Assembly: GCF_000876015.1 (NCBI RefSeq)
Contig: NZ_BBQM01000035.1
Location: 1-56,781, forward strand
Direction: 5' to 3'
Source: Cupriavidus basilensis
Lineage (GTDB): Bacteria > Pseudomonadota > Gammaproteobacteria > Burkholderiales > Burkholderiaceae
DNA: 56,781 nt
Shown piece by piece: positions 8,360-16,749 of this stretch (position 1 is the stretch's first letter; every line of letters begins with the position of its first letter). Below the pieces are notes generated by a model. That model searched no databases, was not told the DNA's origin, and saw only the letters and a program-made list of their open reading frames with translations. A program made the position numbers and the translations under genes.

Positions 8360-9367
8360 TCAGTCGATCTTCGCGCCCGAGGCCTTGACCGCCTGCCCCC
8401 AGCGCTTCTGCTCGGCGGCGATGGTCTGGCCGAAGGCTTCCGGCCCCTGCCAGGCCGGCTCCGCGCCCTGCTGCTCGAGCTTGGCGCGGGTGTCGGCATC
8501 GGCCAGCACGGTCTGCAGCGCGCCGGAAACCTTCGCCACCACCTCCTTCGGCGTGCCGGCCGGCGCCAGCATGCCGTAGAAGCCGACCACCTCGAAGTTC
8601 TTCAGGCCGGCCTCGTCCATCGTCGGCACGTCCGGCAGCGCGGGCGAGCGCTGCCGCGACGTCACCGCCAGCGCGCGCACCTTGCCGGCCTTGATGTACG
8701 GCGTGAACAGCGGGATCGAGTCGGCCATCATCTGCGCCTGGCCGCCCATCACGTCGGTCAGCGCCGGCGCGCTGCCCTTGTACGGGATATGGACGATGAA
8801 GGTGCCGGAGGCCTGCTTGAACATCTCCGGCATCAGGTGCGAGATGCCGCCGTTGCCGCCCGAGGCGAAGTTGAGCTTGCCCGGGTTGGCGCGCGCGTAG
8901 GCGATGAACTCCTTCAGGTTGCGCGCCGGCACGTTGTTGTTGACCACCATCACCAGCGGGATCAGCGCGGTGCGCGCCACCGGGGCGAAGTCGCGCGGCA
9001 TGGCGTAGGGCAGCTTCGGGTAGAGCGAGCCGTTGATGGCCATCTGGCCGGTATTGGCCAGCAGCAGCGTGTAGCCGTCCGGCGCCGCCTTGGCCACGGC
9101 GTCCGAGCCGAGGTTGCCGGCCGCGCCGGCCTTGTAGTCCAGCACCACCGACTGGCCCAGGATGGGCTGGAGCTTCTCGGCCAGGATGCGGGCATGGGTG
9201 TCGACCGGCCCGCCGGGCGGGAAGCCCACCACCAGCCGGATCGGCTTGTCCGGCCACGCGGCCGCGGCCGGCGCCGCGGCCAGCGCGCCAGCCAGCAGGA
9301 CAGGCAGTAGAACAGGCAGCGCCAACCTATGGGACAGGAATCGTGGTTTTGCCGCGAATTTTGCCAT
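8360..9367 (-). CDS. Bug-family (TctC-like) periplasmic solute-binding protein
   Basis: A 335-residue tripartite tricarboxylate transporter receptor. It has a Sec signal peptide with cleavage near AAAAAWP, then the hallmark IRLVVGFPPGGPVDTHAR and a second ligand-loop region (ASGGNGGISHL). It ends in the usual WGQAVKASGAKID. GAGGAG precedes the ATG. Bug proteins bind small organic acids in the periplasm; the cognate TctA/TctB membrane proteins are not in this window. It is convergent with the CoA transferase and six bases away from it, so it may capture the acid that enzyme activates, or act as a signalling receptor. Confidence 0.9.
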   Translation of the reverse strand: MAKFAAKPRFLSHRLALPVLLPVLLAGALAAAPAAAAWPDKPIRLVVGFPPGGPVDTHARILAEKLQPILGQSVVLDYKAGAAGNLGSDAVAKAAPDGYTLLLANTGQMAINGSLYPKLPYAMPRDFAPVARTALIPLVMVVNNNVPARNLKEFIAYARANPGKLNFASGGNGGISHLMPEMFKQASGTFIVHIPYKGSAPALTDVMGGQAQMMADSIPLFTPYIKAGKVRALAVTSRQRSPALPDVPTMDEAGLKNFEVVGFYGMLAPAGTPKEVVAKVSGALQTVLADADTRAKLEQQGAEPAWQGPEAFGQTIAAEQKRWGQAVKASGAKID

Positions 9368-9698
9368 TTTGTCGTTTCTCCTCGTTTATATTTCGGCCTC
9401 GGTCTGTCAGCCTGTGCCTGCGCCGGAACGGCGCGGAAAAGCGCGGCGGGCGCCGCCCCTTCCGGGTCGCGCCCGCCCGCTAATGTGACGATTTTATGAC
9501 AATCCGCCGGTCCCGCCAGTGCATTCCGGCCCGACGAACCGCCCGGCGGATGCGCGGGCGCGTCAGCCATCCGCGCGCCTGGCGCGTTCAGGTAGCGGCA
9601 GGCCGCCGTGCAGGGCACGGCGGCGCCAGTCCGGCCGGCCCCGCTCCCCTGTCGGCATCCCCCCATCGGTGCCCGGGCCAAAGCCAAGGAAAGCCAAC
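9368..9698. other. Intergenic region between divergent Bug and MASE1 genes
   Basis: No gene is supported. The region holds the two leaders. Short AT-rich patches occur at about 9385-9393 and 9483-9500, either of which could be promoter elements. I saw no repeat or clear operator. Confidence 0.45.
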
Positions 9699-10988
9699 GT
9701 GAATGCAAGCAACCGCGCCGTCATCCTGTTCCTGTGGGCGGCACTCTATTTCTGCTCGGGCTACGTCTCGCACCAGCTCAACGGGCCGTTCTACGCCACC
9801 GGCTACATCTGGCTGCCGGCCGGCGTGACCACGGCCGCGTTCATGCTGCGGCCGATGCCGCGCTGGCTGCCGGTCGGGCTGGCCTTCTTCGCCGCGCAAC
9901 TGCTGCTGGGCTGGGTCGAGGGGCGCGACACGCTGCGCCTGGTCCTGTTCTCGCTCGACGAGATCGGCTTTGCCGCGCTCGGCGTGGCGCTGGTGCGGCG
10001 CGCGCAGTTCTCGCTCGAGGGGCTGGTGTTCGTGCGCGCGCTGCTGATCGCCGGCGTGGCCAGCAGCGCGGCCAGCGCGGCGGTGGGCGCGGCGTGGTTC
10101 CTGCTGCTGCAGGACGTGCCGTTCTGGCGCACCTGGCGCGTGTGGGCCGCGGCCGACCTGGTCGGCGTGCTGATCGTGCTGCCGGTGCTGGCGGGCTGGT
10201 CGCGCTTCCGCGCCGCGCGCTCGGGCGGCATGAGCCGCGCCGACTTCCTCTCCGGCCTGGGCGCCTTCGCGGCGCTGGCGCTGACCGCCTTCTTCATCTT
10301 CGACCACCGCATCCTGCTGCCGGTCCAAAGCGGCGTGGCCTTCGCGCTGACCTATATCCCGCTGTTCCTGGCCGCCGTGGTGACGCTGCTGTGGGGCGGC
10401 CGGGGCGGCTCGGTGGCGGTGGCCATCCTGGCGCTGTTCGTGCTCTACAACACCAGCCAGGGCGACGGCCCGTTCGCCGAGCGCTCGCTCAACCACGGCC
10501 GCTCGCTGCTGGAGGCGCAGCTCTACCTGGCCGTGGCCGCGCTGCTCACGCTGCTGATCAGCACGCTGCGCACCAGCCGCGAGCAGCTGCTGGCGCAATC
10601 GGCGCGCAGCCAGAACGACGTCAAGCTGGCGCTGGCCGCCAGCGCGCAGCTGGTCTACTGCCTCGACCCGCGCAGCGGCACGCTGCGCTGGAGCGGCGAC
10701 CTCGCCGGCCTGCTGGGCGTGCGCGAGGACGCCTTCCGCAACCTCGACGACGTGCTGGCCCACGTGCACGACGACGACCGCGCGCAGGTGCGCGGGCGCT
10801 GGCTGCGCGAGAGCGACGGCGAGCAGCGCACCGACATGCTGTTCAAGCTGATGCTGCCGGCCGGCAGCAGTACCCTGGTGCTGGACATGAGCGGCCCGCT
10901 GCTCGACGGCGACGAGTCGGTCGCGGTGATCGCCGGCGCGTGGCGCCTGCAGCCCGCCGACGTGCTCGAGGAGCGCGACGCAGCATGA
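9699..10988 (+). CDS. MASE1 membrane sensor protein with a PAS domain and no output domain
   Basis: 429 residues. The first ~285 form eight or so transmembrane helices of MASE1 type (WLPAGVTTAAFMLRP near residue 35). A short coiled linker (TLRTSREQLLAQSARSQND) leads to a PAS domain (LAASAQLVYCLDPRSGTLRWSGD onward). MASE1 normally sits on histidine kinases or GGDEF/EAL proteins, but this one ends after the PAS. A GTG start is chosen because AAGGA stands eight bases upstream and an upstream extension has no membrane character. The stop overlaps the ATG of the hydrolase gene (ATGA), so the two are translationally coupled. Its output must pass through a partner, possibly that hydrolase. Confidence 0.75.
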   Translation: MNASNRAVILFLWAALYFCSGYVSHQLNGPFYATGYIWLPAGVTTAAFMLRPMPRWLPVGLAFFAAQLLLGWVEGRDTLRLVLFSLDEIGFAALGVALVRRAQFSLEGLVFVRALLIAGVASSAASAAVGAAWFLLLQDVPFWRTWRVWAAADLVGVLIVLPVLAGWSRFRAARSGGMSRADFLSGLGAFAALALTAFFIFDHRILLPVQSGVAFALTYIPLFLAAVVTLLWGGRGGSVAVAILALFVLYNTSQGDGPFAERSLNHGRSLLEAQLYLAVAALLTLLISTLRTSREQLLAQSARSQNDVKLALAASAQLVYCLDPRSGTLRWSGDLAGLLGVREDAFRNLDDVLAHVHDDDRAQVRGRWLRESDGEQRTDMLFKLMLPAGSSTLVLDMSGPLLDGDESVAVIAGAWRLQPADVLEERDAA

Positions 10989-12202
10989 CGGCACCCGCGG
11001 GCGGCGGCACCGGCGCGCTGCTCATCCACGGCCTGGGCGGCACCCAGTTCGACCTCGGCCCGATGCACAAGGCCCTGCGGCGCGCCGGGGTGGAGACCCA
11101 CGCCGTGACGCTGCCCGGCCACGCCGGCAGCCCCGAGGACCTGGTGCCGGTGCGCGCCGAGCAATGGCTCGACGCGGTCGCGCAGGCCTACGACGAGCTG
11201 GCGCCGCAATACGAGACCTTCCACGTGCTGGGCATGTGCATGGGCGCGCTGCTGGCGCTGGCCGTGTGCGAGCGCCGCCAGCACCGCAAGGGCCGCCTGG
11301 TGATGCTGGCCGCGCCGGTCTACATCGACGGCTGGTCCACGCCGTGGTACCGCGCGCTGCGCCACGTGGTCTACCGCATCCCCATGCTGCCCGCGCGCAT
11401 GCGCGTGGACGAGGACGAGCCGTTCGGCATCAAGAACGACCTGGTGCGCGCCATCGTCAAGGCCAAGTTCGAGCGCGGCGACAACTTCCACTACCGCTGG
11501 GTGCCGCTGTCCTGCATCCACCAGGTGGACCGGCTGCGCGGCTGGGTGCTGCGCGGCGCCGGCCGCATCGCCTGCCCCACGCTGGTGGTGCACGCGCGCG
11601 AGGACGAGCTCACCAGCGTGCGCTCGGCCGACTTCCTCGAAGCCACCGTGCCGGACGTGCGCAAGGTGGTGGTGGAGAACAGCTACCACATGATCTGCGT
11701 CGACAACGACCGCGAAGAGGTGGTTGCCAGCGTGCTGGCCTTCCTCGGCTTCGATCCCGAGCGCGCGCGCCGCCGCGCGCGCGCCACCGTGGAAGTGCCG
11801 ATGAGCGGGGAAGCCGTCGCCGCGGTGGTCGGCGAATACCTGCAGGCGCTCACCAGCGGCCACTTCGAGGCGATCTTCCCGCTGCTCGAGCCCGGCGTGC
11901 GCTGGCGCCACCACGGTGAGCCGCCGCTGGCGGGCAGCTACGACGACCGCGACGCGGTGATCGCCATGTTCGCCCGGCTCGACGCGCTCGCGGGCAAGAC
12001 CGTGCGCGTCGCCGTCGGCGCGCCGCCGCGCATCGACGGCGCCAGCGTCGAGATCGACCTGGAAGCCAGCTCGGTGATGGAAGGCGTGCCGCGCCACAGC
12101 CGCGGCACGCAGACCCTGCGCCTGCGCAACGGCCGCATCGCGGCGGTCACGTTCCGCCCCGCCGGCGCGATCGCCGCCGACGCCCCGGCCGCCGCGCAGT
12201 GA
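10985..12202 (+). CDS. Alpha/beta hydrolase with cysteine nucleophile and C-terminal SnoaL/NTF2-like domain
   Basis: 405 residues. Residues 10-255 are an alpha/beta hydrolase with the oxyanion HGLGG, nucleophile elbow G-M-C85-M-G, acid D207 (HAREDEL) and H235 (SYHMICVD). The nucleophile is cysteine where carboxylesterases of this type carry serine; dienelactone hydrolases are the known Cys case. Residues ~274-395 look like a SnoaL/NTF2 cone-shaped domain (YLQALTSGHFEAIFPLLEPGVRWRHHG). There is no signal peptide. It overlaps the MASE1-PAS gene by four bases, so the products are probably made in fixed ratio and may work together at the membrane. Ester or thioester hydrolysis is a family inference. 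Confidence 0.78.
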   Translation: MTAPAGGGTGALLIHGLGGTQFDLGPMHKALRRAGVETHAVTLPGHAGSPEDLVPVRAEQWLDAVAQAYDELAPQYETFHVLGMCMGALLALAVCERRQHRKGRLVMLAAPVYIDGWSTPWYRALRHVVYRIPMLPARMRVDEDEPFGIKNDLVRAIVKAKFERGDNFHYRWVPLSCIHQVDRLRGWVLRGAGRIACPTLVVHAREDELTSVRSADFLEATVPDVRKVVVENSYHMICVDNDREEVVASVLAFLGFDPERARRRARATVEVPMSGEAVAAVVGEYLQALTSGHFEAIFPLLEPGVRWRHHGEPPLAGSYDDRDAVIAMFARLDALAGKTVRVAVGAPPRIDGASVEIDLEASSVMEGVPRHSRGTQTLRLRNGRIAAVTFRPAGAIAADAPAAAQ

Positions 12203-12213
12203 GCGGCGCGGGC

Positions 12214-12229
12214 CGCGGGCCGGCCCGCG
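12214..12229. terminator. GC-rich palindrome between convergent genes
   Basis: CGCGGGCCGGCCCGCG is a perfect 16-bp palindrome in the 30-base gap between the hydrolase and patatin gene ends. It can fold on either transcript and may act as a shared terminator, though it has no loop of its own and no T tract follows. Confidence 0.35.
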
Positions 12230-12232
12230 CGC

Positions 12233-14578
12233 CTAGAACACCCGGCCCAGTTGCAGGTACAGGTTCCACACCCCCTGCGGCGCCGCGGCGAAACCGAAGT
12301 ACAGGGGACCGATCGCGCTGTTGCCGCCGATGAACAGGCTGGCGCTGGACTTGTACGGCCCGTTGCCGAAATTCCTGCGCCGCAGCCACACGTCGCCGGC
12401 CTCCAGGCTCGCGCCCACCACCGTGCTGCGCAGCCCCGGCAGGATGAACTCGCGCAGGTCGTTCAGGTAGGTCACGCGGCCGTACAGCAGGTAGTTGCCG
12501 GAGAACTGGTCCTGCGCGTAGGCCGAAAGATGCTGGAAGCCGCCCAGCGTGAAGCCCAGCCCGCCGCTGACGCTGTTGTCGCTGCGGTGGTCGCCGTAGG
12601 TGGTGGCCGCCTCGGCGGCCAGGTTCAGCGTGTGGCGGCCGTAGCTGGTGGCCCACAGCGCCCTGGCGTGGGCATCGTTGAAGCGGTTGTCGGCGCCGCC
12701 GAAGGCCAGCTCGTTGGTGGCCAGCAGGTAGTAGCCGGTGCGCGGGAACAGCGGGTCGTCGAGCTGGTCGATGGTGAGCTGCGAGCGCACCGTGGGCTGG
12801 CGCACGCGCCCGTGCGGGAACAGCCGCCCGCTGCCCACCGGCAGGTTGTAGGCCGCCGAGTAGTTGACCTGCTGGTAGTTGATGCCGGTGCGGAACTCGC
12901 CCAGCCGGCCCAGCGGCACGCCCAGGTCCAGCCCCGCCACCGCGGTGTCGATCTGGTAGGCGGTGAGCGGCGTGGTGTTGCGGTTGGGCGCGCTGTCGCC
13001 GTAGAGGTCCACGCGCTTGCGGCCGTACTCCGCGTAGGGCGCCACGTAGAAGCCGAGCCGGTCGAACACCGGCTGGCGCAGCTCGGTGTGCAGCCGGGCC
13101 TGGTTGCTGCCGAGCACGATGTCGTTGCGCCACTCCAGCCCGCCCGGCGTGATCCACGGATAGCGGTGCCCCAGGTTCAGGTTGAAGCCGCCCTGCCCGT
13201 TGAAGGTGTTGGACACGCCGAAGCCGAACAGCAGGAACTGCGGCCCCCACGATTTCTGCTGCGCCTGCACCTTCAGCACGTTGGCGCCGTTCTCGCTGAC
13301 CAGCTCCTGCGTCACGCTCTCGAAATCGCCCGAGGTGGACAACTGCGCCATCTCGCGGTTGAGCGCCACCGCGTCGTAGGTGTCGCCCTCCTTCACGCCC
13401 AGGTACTTGCGCACGAAGCTGGCCGGGATGCGGCCCTTCGAGTCGATCTGGATGGCGTCGATGCGCGCCGGCCCGGCCACCGTGCGGCTGCCCTGGCGCG
13501 CCGCCAGGTAGGTCTGCCAGGCGCCGTCGGGCAGCGCCAGCGCCGCCAGCGCGGGCGCCGCCGCGCGCACCGCCGCCGCGCCGCCCTGGATGCCGTCGCT
13601 GGCGCGCGAGAAATCCGTGAACGACAGGTCGCCCAGTTGCGGCTCGATCAGCACGTCGCCGGGCTTGAGCCGCGCCTTCTGCGCGTCCACGTTCTGGTTC
13701 ATCAGGATGGTGACCATCTGCTGCGTCACCGCCGCCGGCGAATCCAGCGTGGCGGGATCGTCCAGCGGCGAGCCCACGTTGACCGCGATGATCACGTCCG
13801 CGCCCATGTCGCGCGCCAGCTGCACCGGCAGGTTGCTGACCAGCCCGCCGTCGACCAGCACGCGCCCGCCCACGTCGATCGGGGCGAACAGGCCCGGCAC
13901 CGCCACGCTGGCGCGGATCGCGCGCGGCAGCGAGCCGTGGTCCAGGATCACCGGCTTGCCGGTGCCGAGGTCGGTGGCGATGGTGCGGAACGGCGTCGGC
14001 AGCTTGTCGAACGAAGCGTCGGCCGGCAACTGCGCGGTCCAGTTCTGCAGCAGCGCCAGCAGGCGGTTGCCCTGCACCAGTCCGGTGGGCAGCTTGAGCT
14101 TGCCGCCGCCGTAGCCGGCCGAGATGCCGATCGGGTATTGCAGGTCGTCCTCGCGCTGCGCCTGCGGCAGCTCGGCGCGCTCGTTGCGGTCGAAGGCGAT
14201 GTCGCTCAGGTTGATGTGCGACAGGCGCGCCTCCAGCTCGCCGGCCGGCAGCCCGCTGGCGTACAGCCCGCCCACCACCGCGCCCATGCTGGTCGCGGCC
14301 AGGCAGTCGATCGGCACGTGCATCTGCTCGAGCGCCTTGATCGCGCCGATATGCGCGTAGCCGCGCGCGCCGCCGCCGGACAGCACCAGGCACACGCGCG
14401 GGCGCTTGGCCGCGGCGCCGTGCCGCGCGTCTGGCTGCGTGCCTTGCTCCGCGGCCGCCTGCGCGGGCCGCGGCGCGGCCGCCAGCATCACCGCCAGCGC
14501 CAGCGCCAGCCGCAGCGCGGGAAAACCGTGTACCAGCGGCCACAGGCGGCGGGCCACGCTTGAGAGAGAGCGGAACAT
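12233..14578 (-). CDS. Patatin-like phospholipase with BamA-type beta-barrel (PlpD-like outer-membrane protein)
   Basis: 781 residues: signal peptide (to about residue 42), then a patatin domain with LVLSGGGARGYAH (oxyanion loop, 65-76), catalytic S97 in ATSMGA and D243 in VDGG. A POTRA-like linker (RIDAIQIDSKGRIPASFVRKYLGVKEG) follows, then a 16-strand barrel ending in YLQLGRVF with a C-terminal phenylalanine. This is the PlpD type Vd layout: the lipase domain is carried to the outer membrane and acts on phospholipids. The usual GXSXG has alanine in the first position. The start is uncertain: ATG at 14578 gives a clean signal peptide but lacks a ribosome-binding site; the frame stays open to 14839. 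Confidence 0.88.
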   Translation of the reverse strand: MFRSLSSVARRLWPLVHGFPALRLALALAVMLAAAPRPAQAAAEQGTQPDARHGAAAKRPRVCLVLSGGGARGYAHIGAIKALEQMHVPIDCLAATSMGAVVGGLYASGLPAGELEARLSHINLSDIAFDRNERAELPQAQREDDLQYPIGISAGYGGGKLKLPTGLVQGNRLLALLQNWTAQLPADASFDKLPTPFRTIATDLGTGKPVILDHGSLPRAIRASVAVPGLFAPIDVGGRVLVDGGLVSNLPVQLARDMGADVIIAVNVGSPLDDPATLDSPAAVTQQMVTILMNQNVDAQKARLKPGDVLIEPQLGDLSFTDFSRASDGIQGGAAAVRAAAPALAALALPDGAWQTYLAARQGSRTVAGPARIDAIQIDSKGRIPASFVRKYLGVKEGDTYDAVALNREMAQLSTSGDFESVTQELVSENGANVLKVQAQQKSWGPQFLLFGFGVSNTFNGQGGFNLNLGHRYPWITPGGLEWRNDIVLGSNQARLHTELRQPVFDRLGFYVAPYAEYGRKRVDLYGDSAPNRNTTPLTAYQIDTAVAGLDLGVPLGRLGEFRTGINYQQVNYSAAYNLPVGSGRLFPHGRVRQPTVRSQLTIDQLDDPLFPRTGYYLLATNELAFGGADNRFNDAHARALWATSYGRHTLNLAAEAATTYGDHRSDNSVSGGLGFTLGGFQHLSAYAQDQFSGNYLLYGRVTYLNDLREFILPGLRSTVVGASLEAGDVWLRRRNFGNGPYKSSASLFIGGNSAIGPLYFGFAAAPQGVWNLYLQLGRVF

Positions 14579-15089
14579 GGAGGCAACGGAGGCGGAACGG
14601 GGCAGCAACGGGATGACCACAACATGCAAGACCGCGTGGCATGCGGCCCGGCGGCGCAACCCGCGCCGGTTCGGCAGGGGAAGGACGTCACGATAGGGCA
14701 ATTGCCCCGCCTTGAACAGCGGCACGTGCACCGATGCCTGGCCGGCGGGCGCGTCCGCCCCGCGCCCGCCCCGCGCCCGCCGCCTGCCCCGCCGCCCGTA
14801 TCGCGAGCTATGGCGCGGAAGGCCGGCCATCGGCGGCAAGTGCGCGGCGCAGCACCGTGGGCGGCCCCGCGCCGCAATCGTATGCCGGATACAACAAGGG
14901 CTGGCGGGAGGCTCCCGGCGCGCGGGGCAATAGCCGCGCCGGCAACGAACGGGTCGATCCCGGGGGTATCGGGCGGCGAGCCGGACGCGGCACCGGCAGC
15001 AACTGCCGCGCGCGGTTCCACGCTTGACGAAACACCGTGGTGCCCATATGGTTCACGAAACCGAATACAAATTCGAAAATGGAGACATC
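14579..15089. other. Long intergenic region between divergent patatin and TetR genes
   Basis: About 510 bases without a supportable gene. Several short open frames exist, but none has a ribosome-binding site or recognisable product. A C-rich stretch with near-duplicate CCGCGCCCGCC units lies at about 14759-14800. The last 60 bases become AT-richer and lead to a good GGAGA ribosome-binding site for the TetR gene. Confidence 0.45.
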
Positions 15090-15782
15090 ATGCCCGCGTC
15101 ATCTTCTGCCGCGCCCGCCGGCAAGCCCACCAAGGGGACCTCCGCGTTCCCCACCGTGGCGACCCCTTCGATCCTCCATCCGCCGCGCCAGCGCCGCGCC
15201 CGCGAGACCGAGCAGGCCCTGCTCGAAGCCGGCCGCGAACTGCTCGCGCAGCGCGACTTCTCCGCCGTGTCGGTGGCGCAGATCGCCTCGGCGTGCGAAG
15301 TGTCGGTCGGGGCTTTCTACGGGCGCTTCCGCGACAAGCAAGCATTCTTCGAGTCACTGCGCACGCTGGTGATGCAGGAGACCGGCGAGTCCATCTCGCG
15401 CTATCTGCGCGTGGAGCGCTGGGACGACGTGCCGACCGACGTGCTGCTGGAAAAGGCGATGCGCTTCGTGGTGCTGGGCTGCCACGCCAACCGCGGCGTG
15501 ATCAGGGCGTCGCTCAAGCACGCCTCGATCCGCCCCGAGGAATGGCTGCCGCACCGCGAAAGCGGCGAGGCGGTGGTCGAGCGCATGGTGGCGCTGCTGG
15601 TGCCACGCCTGCCGCTGCCGCCGGCGCAGGCCGAGCTGCGCGTGCGTTTCGCCATGCAGTCCGTGTTCAGCATCGTGGTCAACGCCATCCTCAACGAGTC
15701 CGGCCCGCTGTCGCTGGACGACGAACGGCTGCCCGGCGAGATGACGCGCATGGTGGCCGCCTACCTGGCGCAGCCGGCCTGA
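15090..15782 (+). CDS. TetR/AcrR family transcriptional regulator
   Basis: 230 residues. A ~30-residue flexible N-terminus precedes a TetR helix-turn-helix (AGRELLAQRDFSAVSVAQIASACEVSVGAFYGRFRDKQAFFESL, roughly residues 48-92). The ligand domain is unremarkable. The ATG at 15090 is chosen for the GGAGA spaced five bases upstream. It is divergent from the patatin gene across 510 bases and precedes the histidine phosphatase gene by 181 bases; either could be a target. No operator palindrome was found nearby. Confidence 0.85.
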   Translation: MPASSSAAPAGKPTKGTSAFPTVATPSILHPPRQRRARETEQALLEAGRELLAQRDFSAVSVAQIASACEVSVGAFYGRFRDKQAFFESLRTLVMQETGESISRYLRVERWDDVPTDVLLEKAMRFVVLGCHANRGVIRASLKHASIRPEEWLPHRESGEAVVERMVALLVPRLPLPPAQAELRVRFAMQSVFSIVVNAILNESGPLSLDDERLPGEMTRMVAAYLAQPA

Positions 15783-15852
15783 CCGGCGCGGCGGCGCGGC
15801 CGCCGCGGCATGCAGCGCGGAAATGACCGCTATGAATCCAGTGCGGCATGCC

Positions 15853-15881
15853 TTGGCCGCCGCCGGCCCCGTCCATACAAT
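15853..15881 (+). promoter_or_regulatory. Putative sigma-70 promoter of the histidine phosphatase gene
   Basis: TTGGCC (15853-15858), 17 bases, TACAAT (15876-15881), with the ATG about 80 bases downstream. The -10 box is good and the -35 box is moderate. Confidence 0.4.
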
Positions 15882-15963
15882 GGCTGCAACCCACGCGGCG
15901 CCCGGCGCGCCGCGTGCCCATTCCCGCCCCACCTGCGCCTCGCCGCATCACTCACCGCATCTC

Positions 15964-16707
15964 ATGGCAACGCTTTTCCTGGTACGGCACGGCCAGGCGT
16001 CCTTCGGCGCCGCCAACTACGACTGCCTCTCCGCCACCGGCCGCCAGCAGGCGCGCTGGCTCGGCGAGTATTTCCGCGACCGCGGCGTCGCCTTCACGCG
16101 CGTGATCGCCGGCTCGCTGGTGCGCCAGCAGGACACCGCGCTGGAAATCCTGGCCGGCATGGGCACGCCCGGCGTGCCGCCCGGCACCGCGCCGCAGGCA
16201 CCCGCCGAAGCGCTGGCCACGGTAGCGGAGGAAGCGCCCAGGGCGCGCGTGGAAACCCACGCCGGCCTCAACGAATACGACGGCGAGGCGCTCTACCGCA
16301 GCCATACCGCCGGACGCGACCACCGCGCCCACCAGAACGAGGACTACAACGATTACTGGCGCACCTTCCGCGCGGCCTACCAGGCCTGGACGCTGGACCA
16401 GCTCGCCGGCATGCCCGAGTCGTGGCGCGATTTCGGCGGGCGCATCCGCGCGGGCCTCGCGCACGCCACCGAAGGCGCCACGCGCGAGGACGCGCTGCTG
16501 GTGGTGAGTTCGGGCGGCGCCATCGGGCGCGCCGTGGCGGACCTGCTCGGCGCGCCGGCGCAGACCGCCATCGAGCTGAACCTGCAGTTCCGCAACACCG
16601 CCTTCTGCGAGATCATCGCCGGGCGCGGCACGCAGCGGCTGCTGAGCTTCAACAGCCTGCCGCACCTGGAGCGCGCGGACCGGCGGCAGGCGATCACGTT
16701 CGCGTAG
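15964..16707 (+). CDS. Histidine phosphatase family protein (SGG variant)
   Basis: 247 residues of phosphoglycerate-mutase fold. LVRHGQ (R8, H9, G10) supplies the phosphorylated histidine and its arginine. The second signature, normally VSHGG, is VVSSGGAIG with serine 183 in place of the usual second histidine; this SGG form recurs in proteobacterial members of the family. A 35-residue insert rich in Pro/Ala (about 70-95) is family-variable. The ATG is chosen because LFLVRHG follows at once. Substrate unknown: small phosphoesters or a phosphoprotein. It faces the thiolase gene convergently. Confidence 0.82.
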   Translation: MATLFLVRHGQASFGAANYDCLSATGRQQARWLGEYFRDRGVAFTRVIAGSLVRQQDTALEILAGMGTPGVPPGTAPQAPAEALATVAEEAPRARVETHAGLNEYDGEALYRSHTAGRDHRAHQNEDYNDYWRTFRAAYQAWTLDQLAGMPESWRDFGGRIRAGLAHATEGATREDALLVVSSGGAIGRAVADLLGAPAQTAIELNLQFRNTAFCEIIAGRGTQRLLSFNSLPHLERADRRQAITFA

Positions 16708-16749
16708 CGGCGCACGGCGCCGCGCGGGCACCGTGCCATGCCGCGTCTC

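Noticed and set aside
14579..14839. N-terminal extension of the patatin gene by 87 codons
   Set aside because: The extension is Arg/Gly-rich, not conserved-looking, and would bury the signal peptide; no ribosome-binding site supports it either.
14734..15027. A 97-codon frame in the long gap before the TetR gene
   Set aside because: No ribosome-binding site, no recognisable product and low-complexity Arg/Pro/Ala composition.
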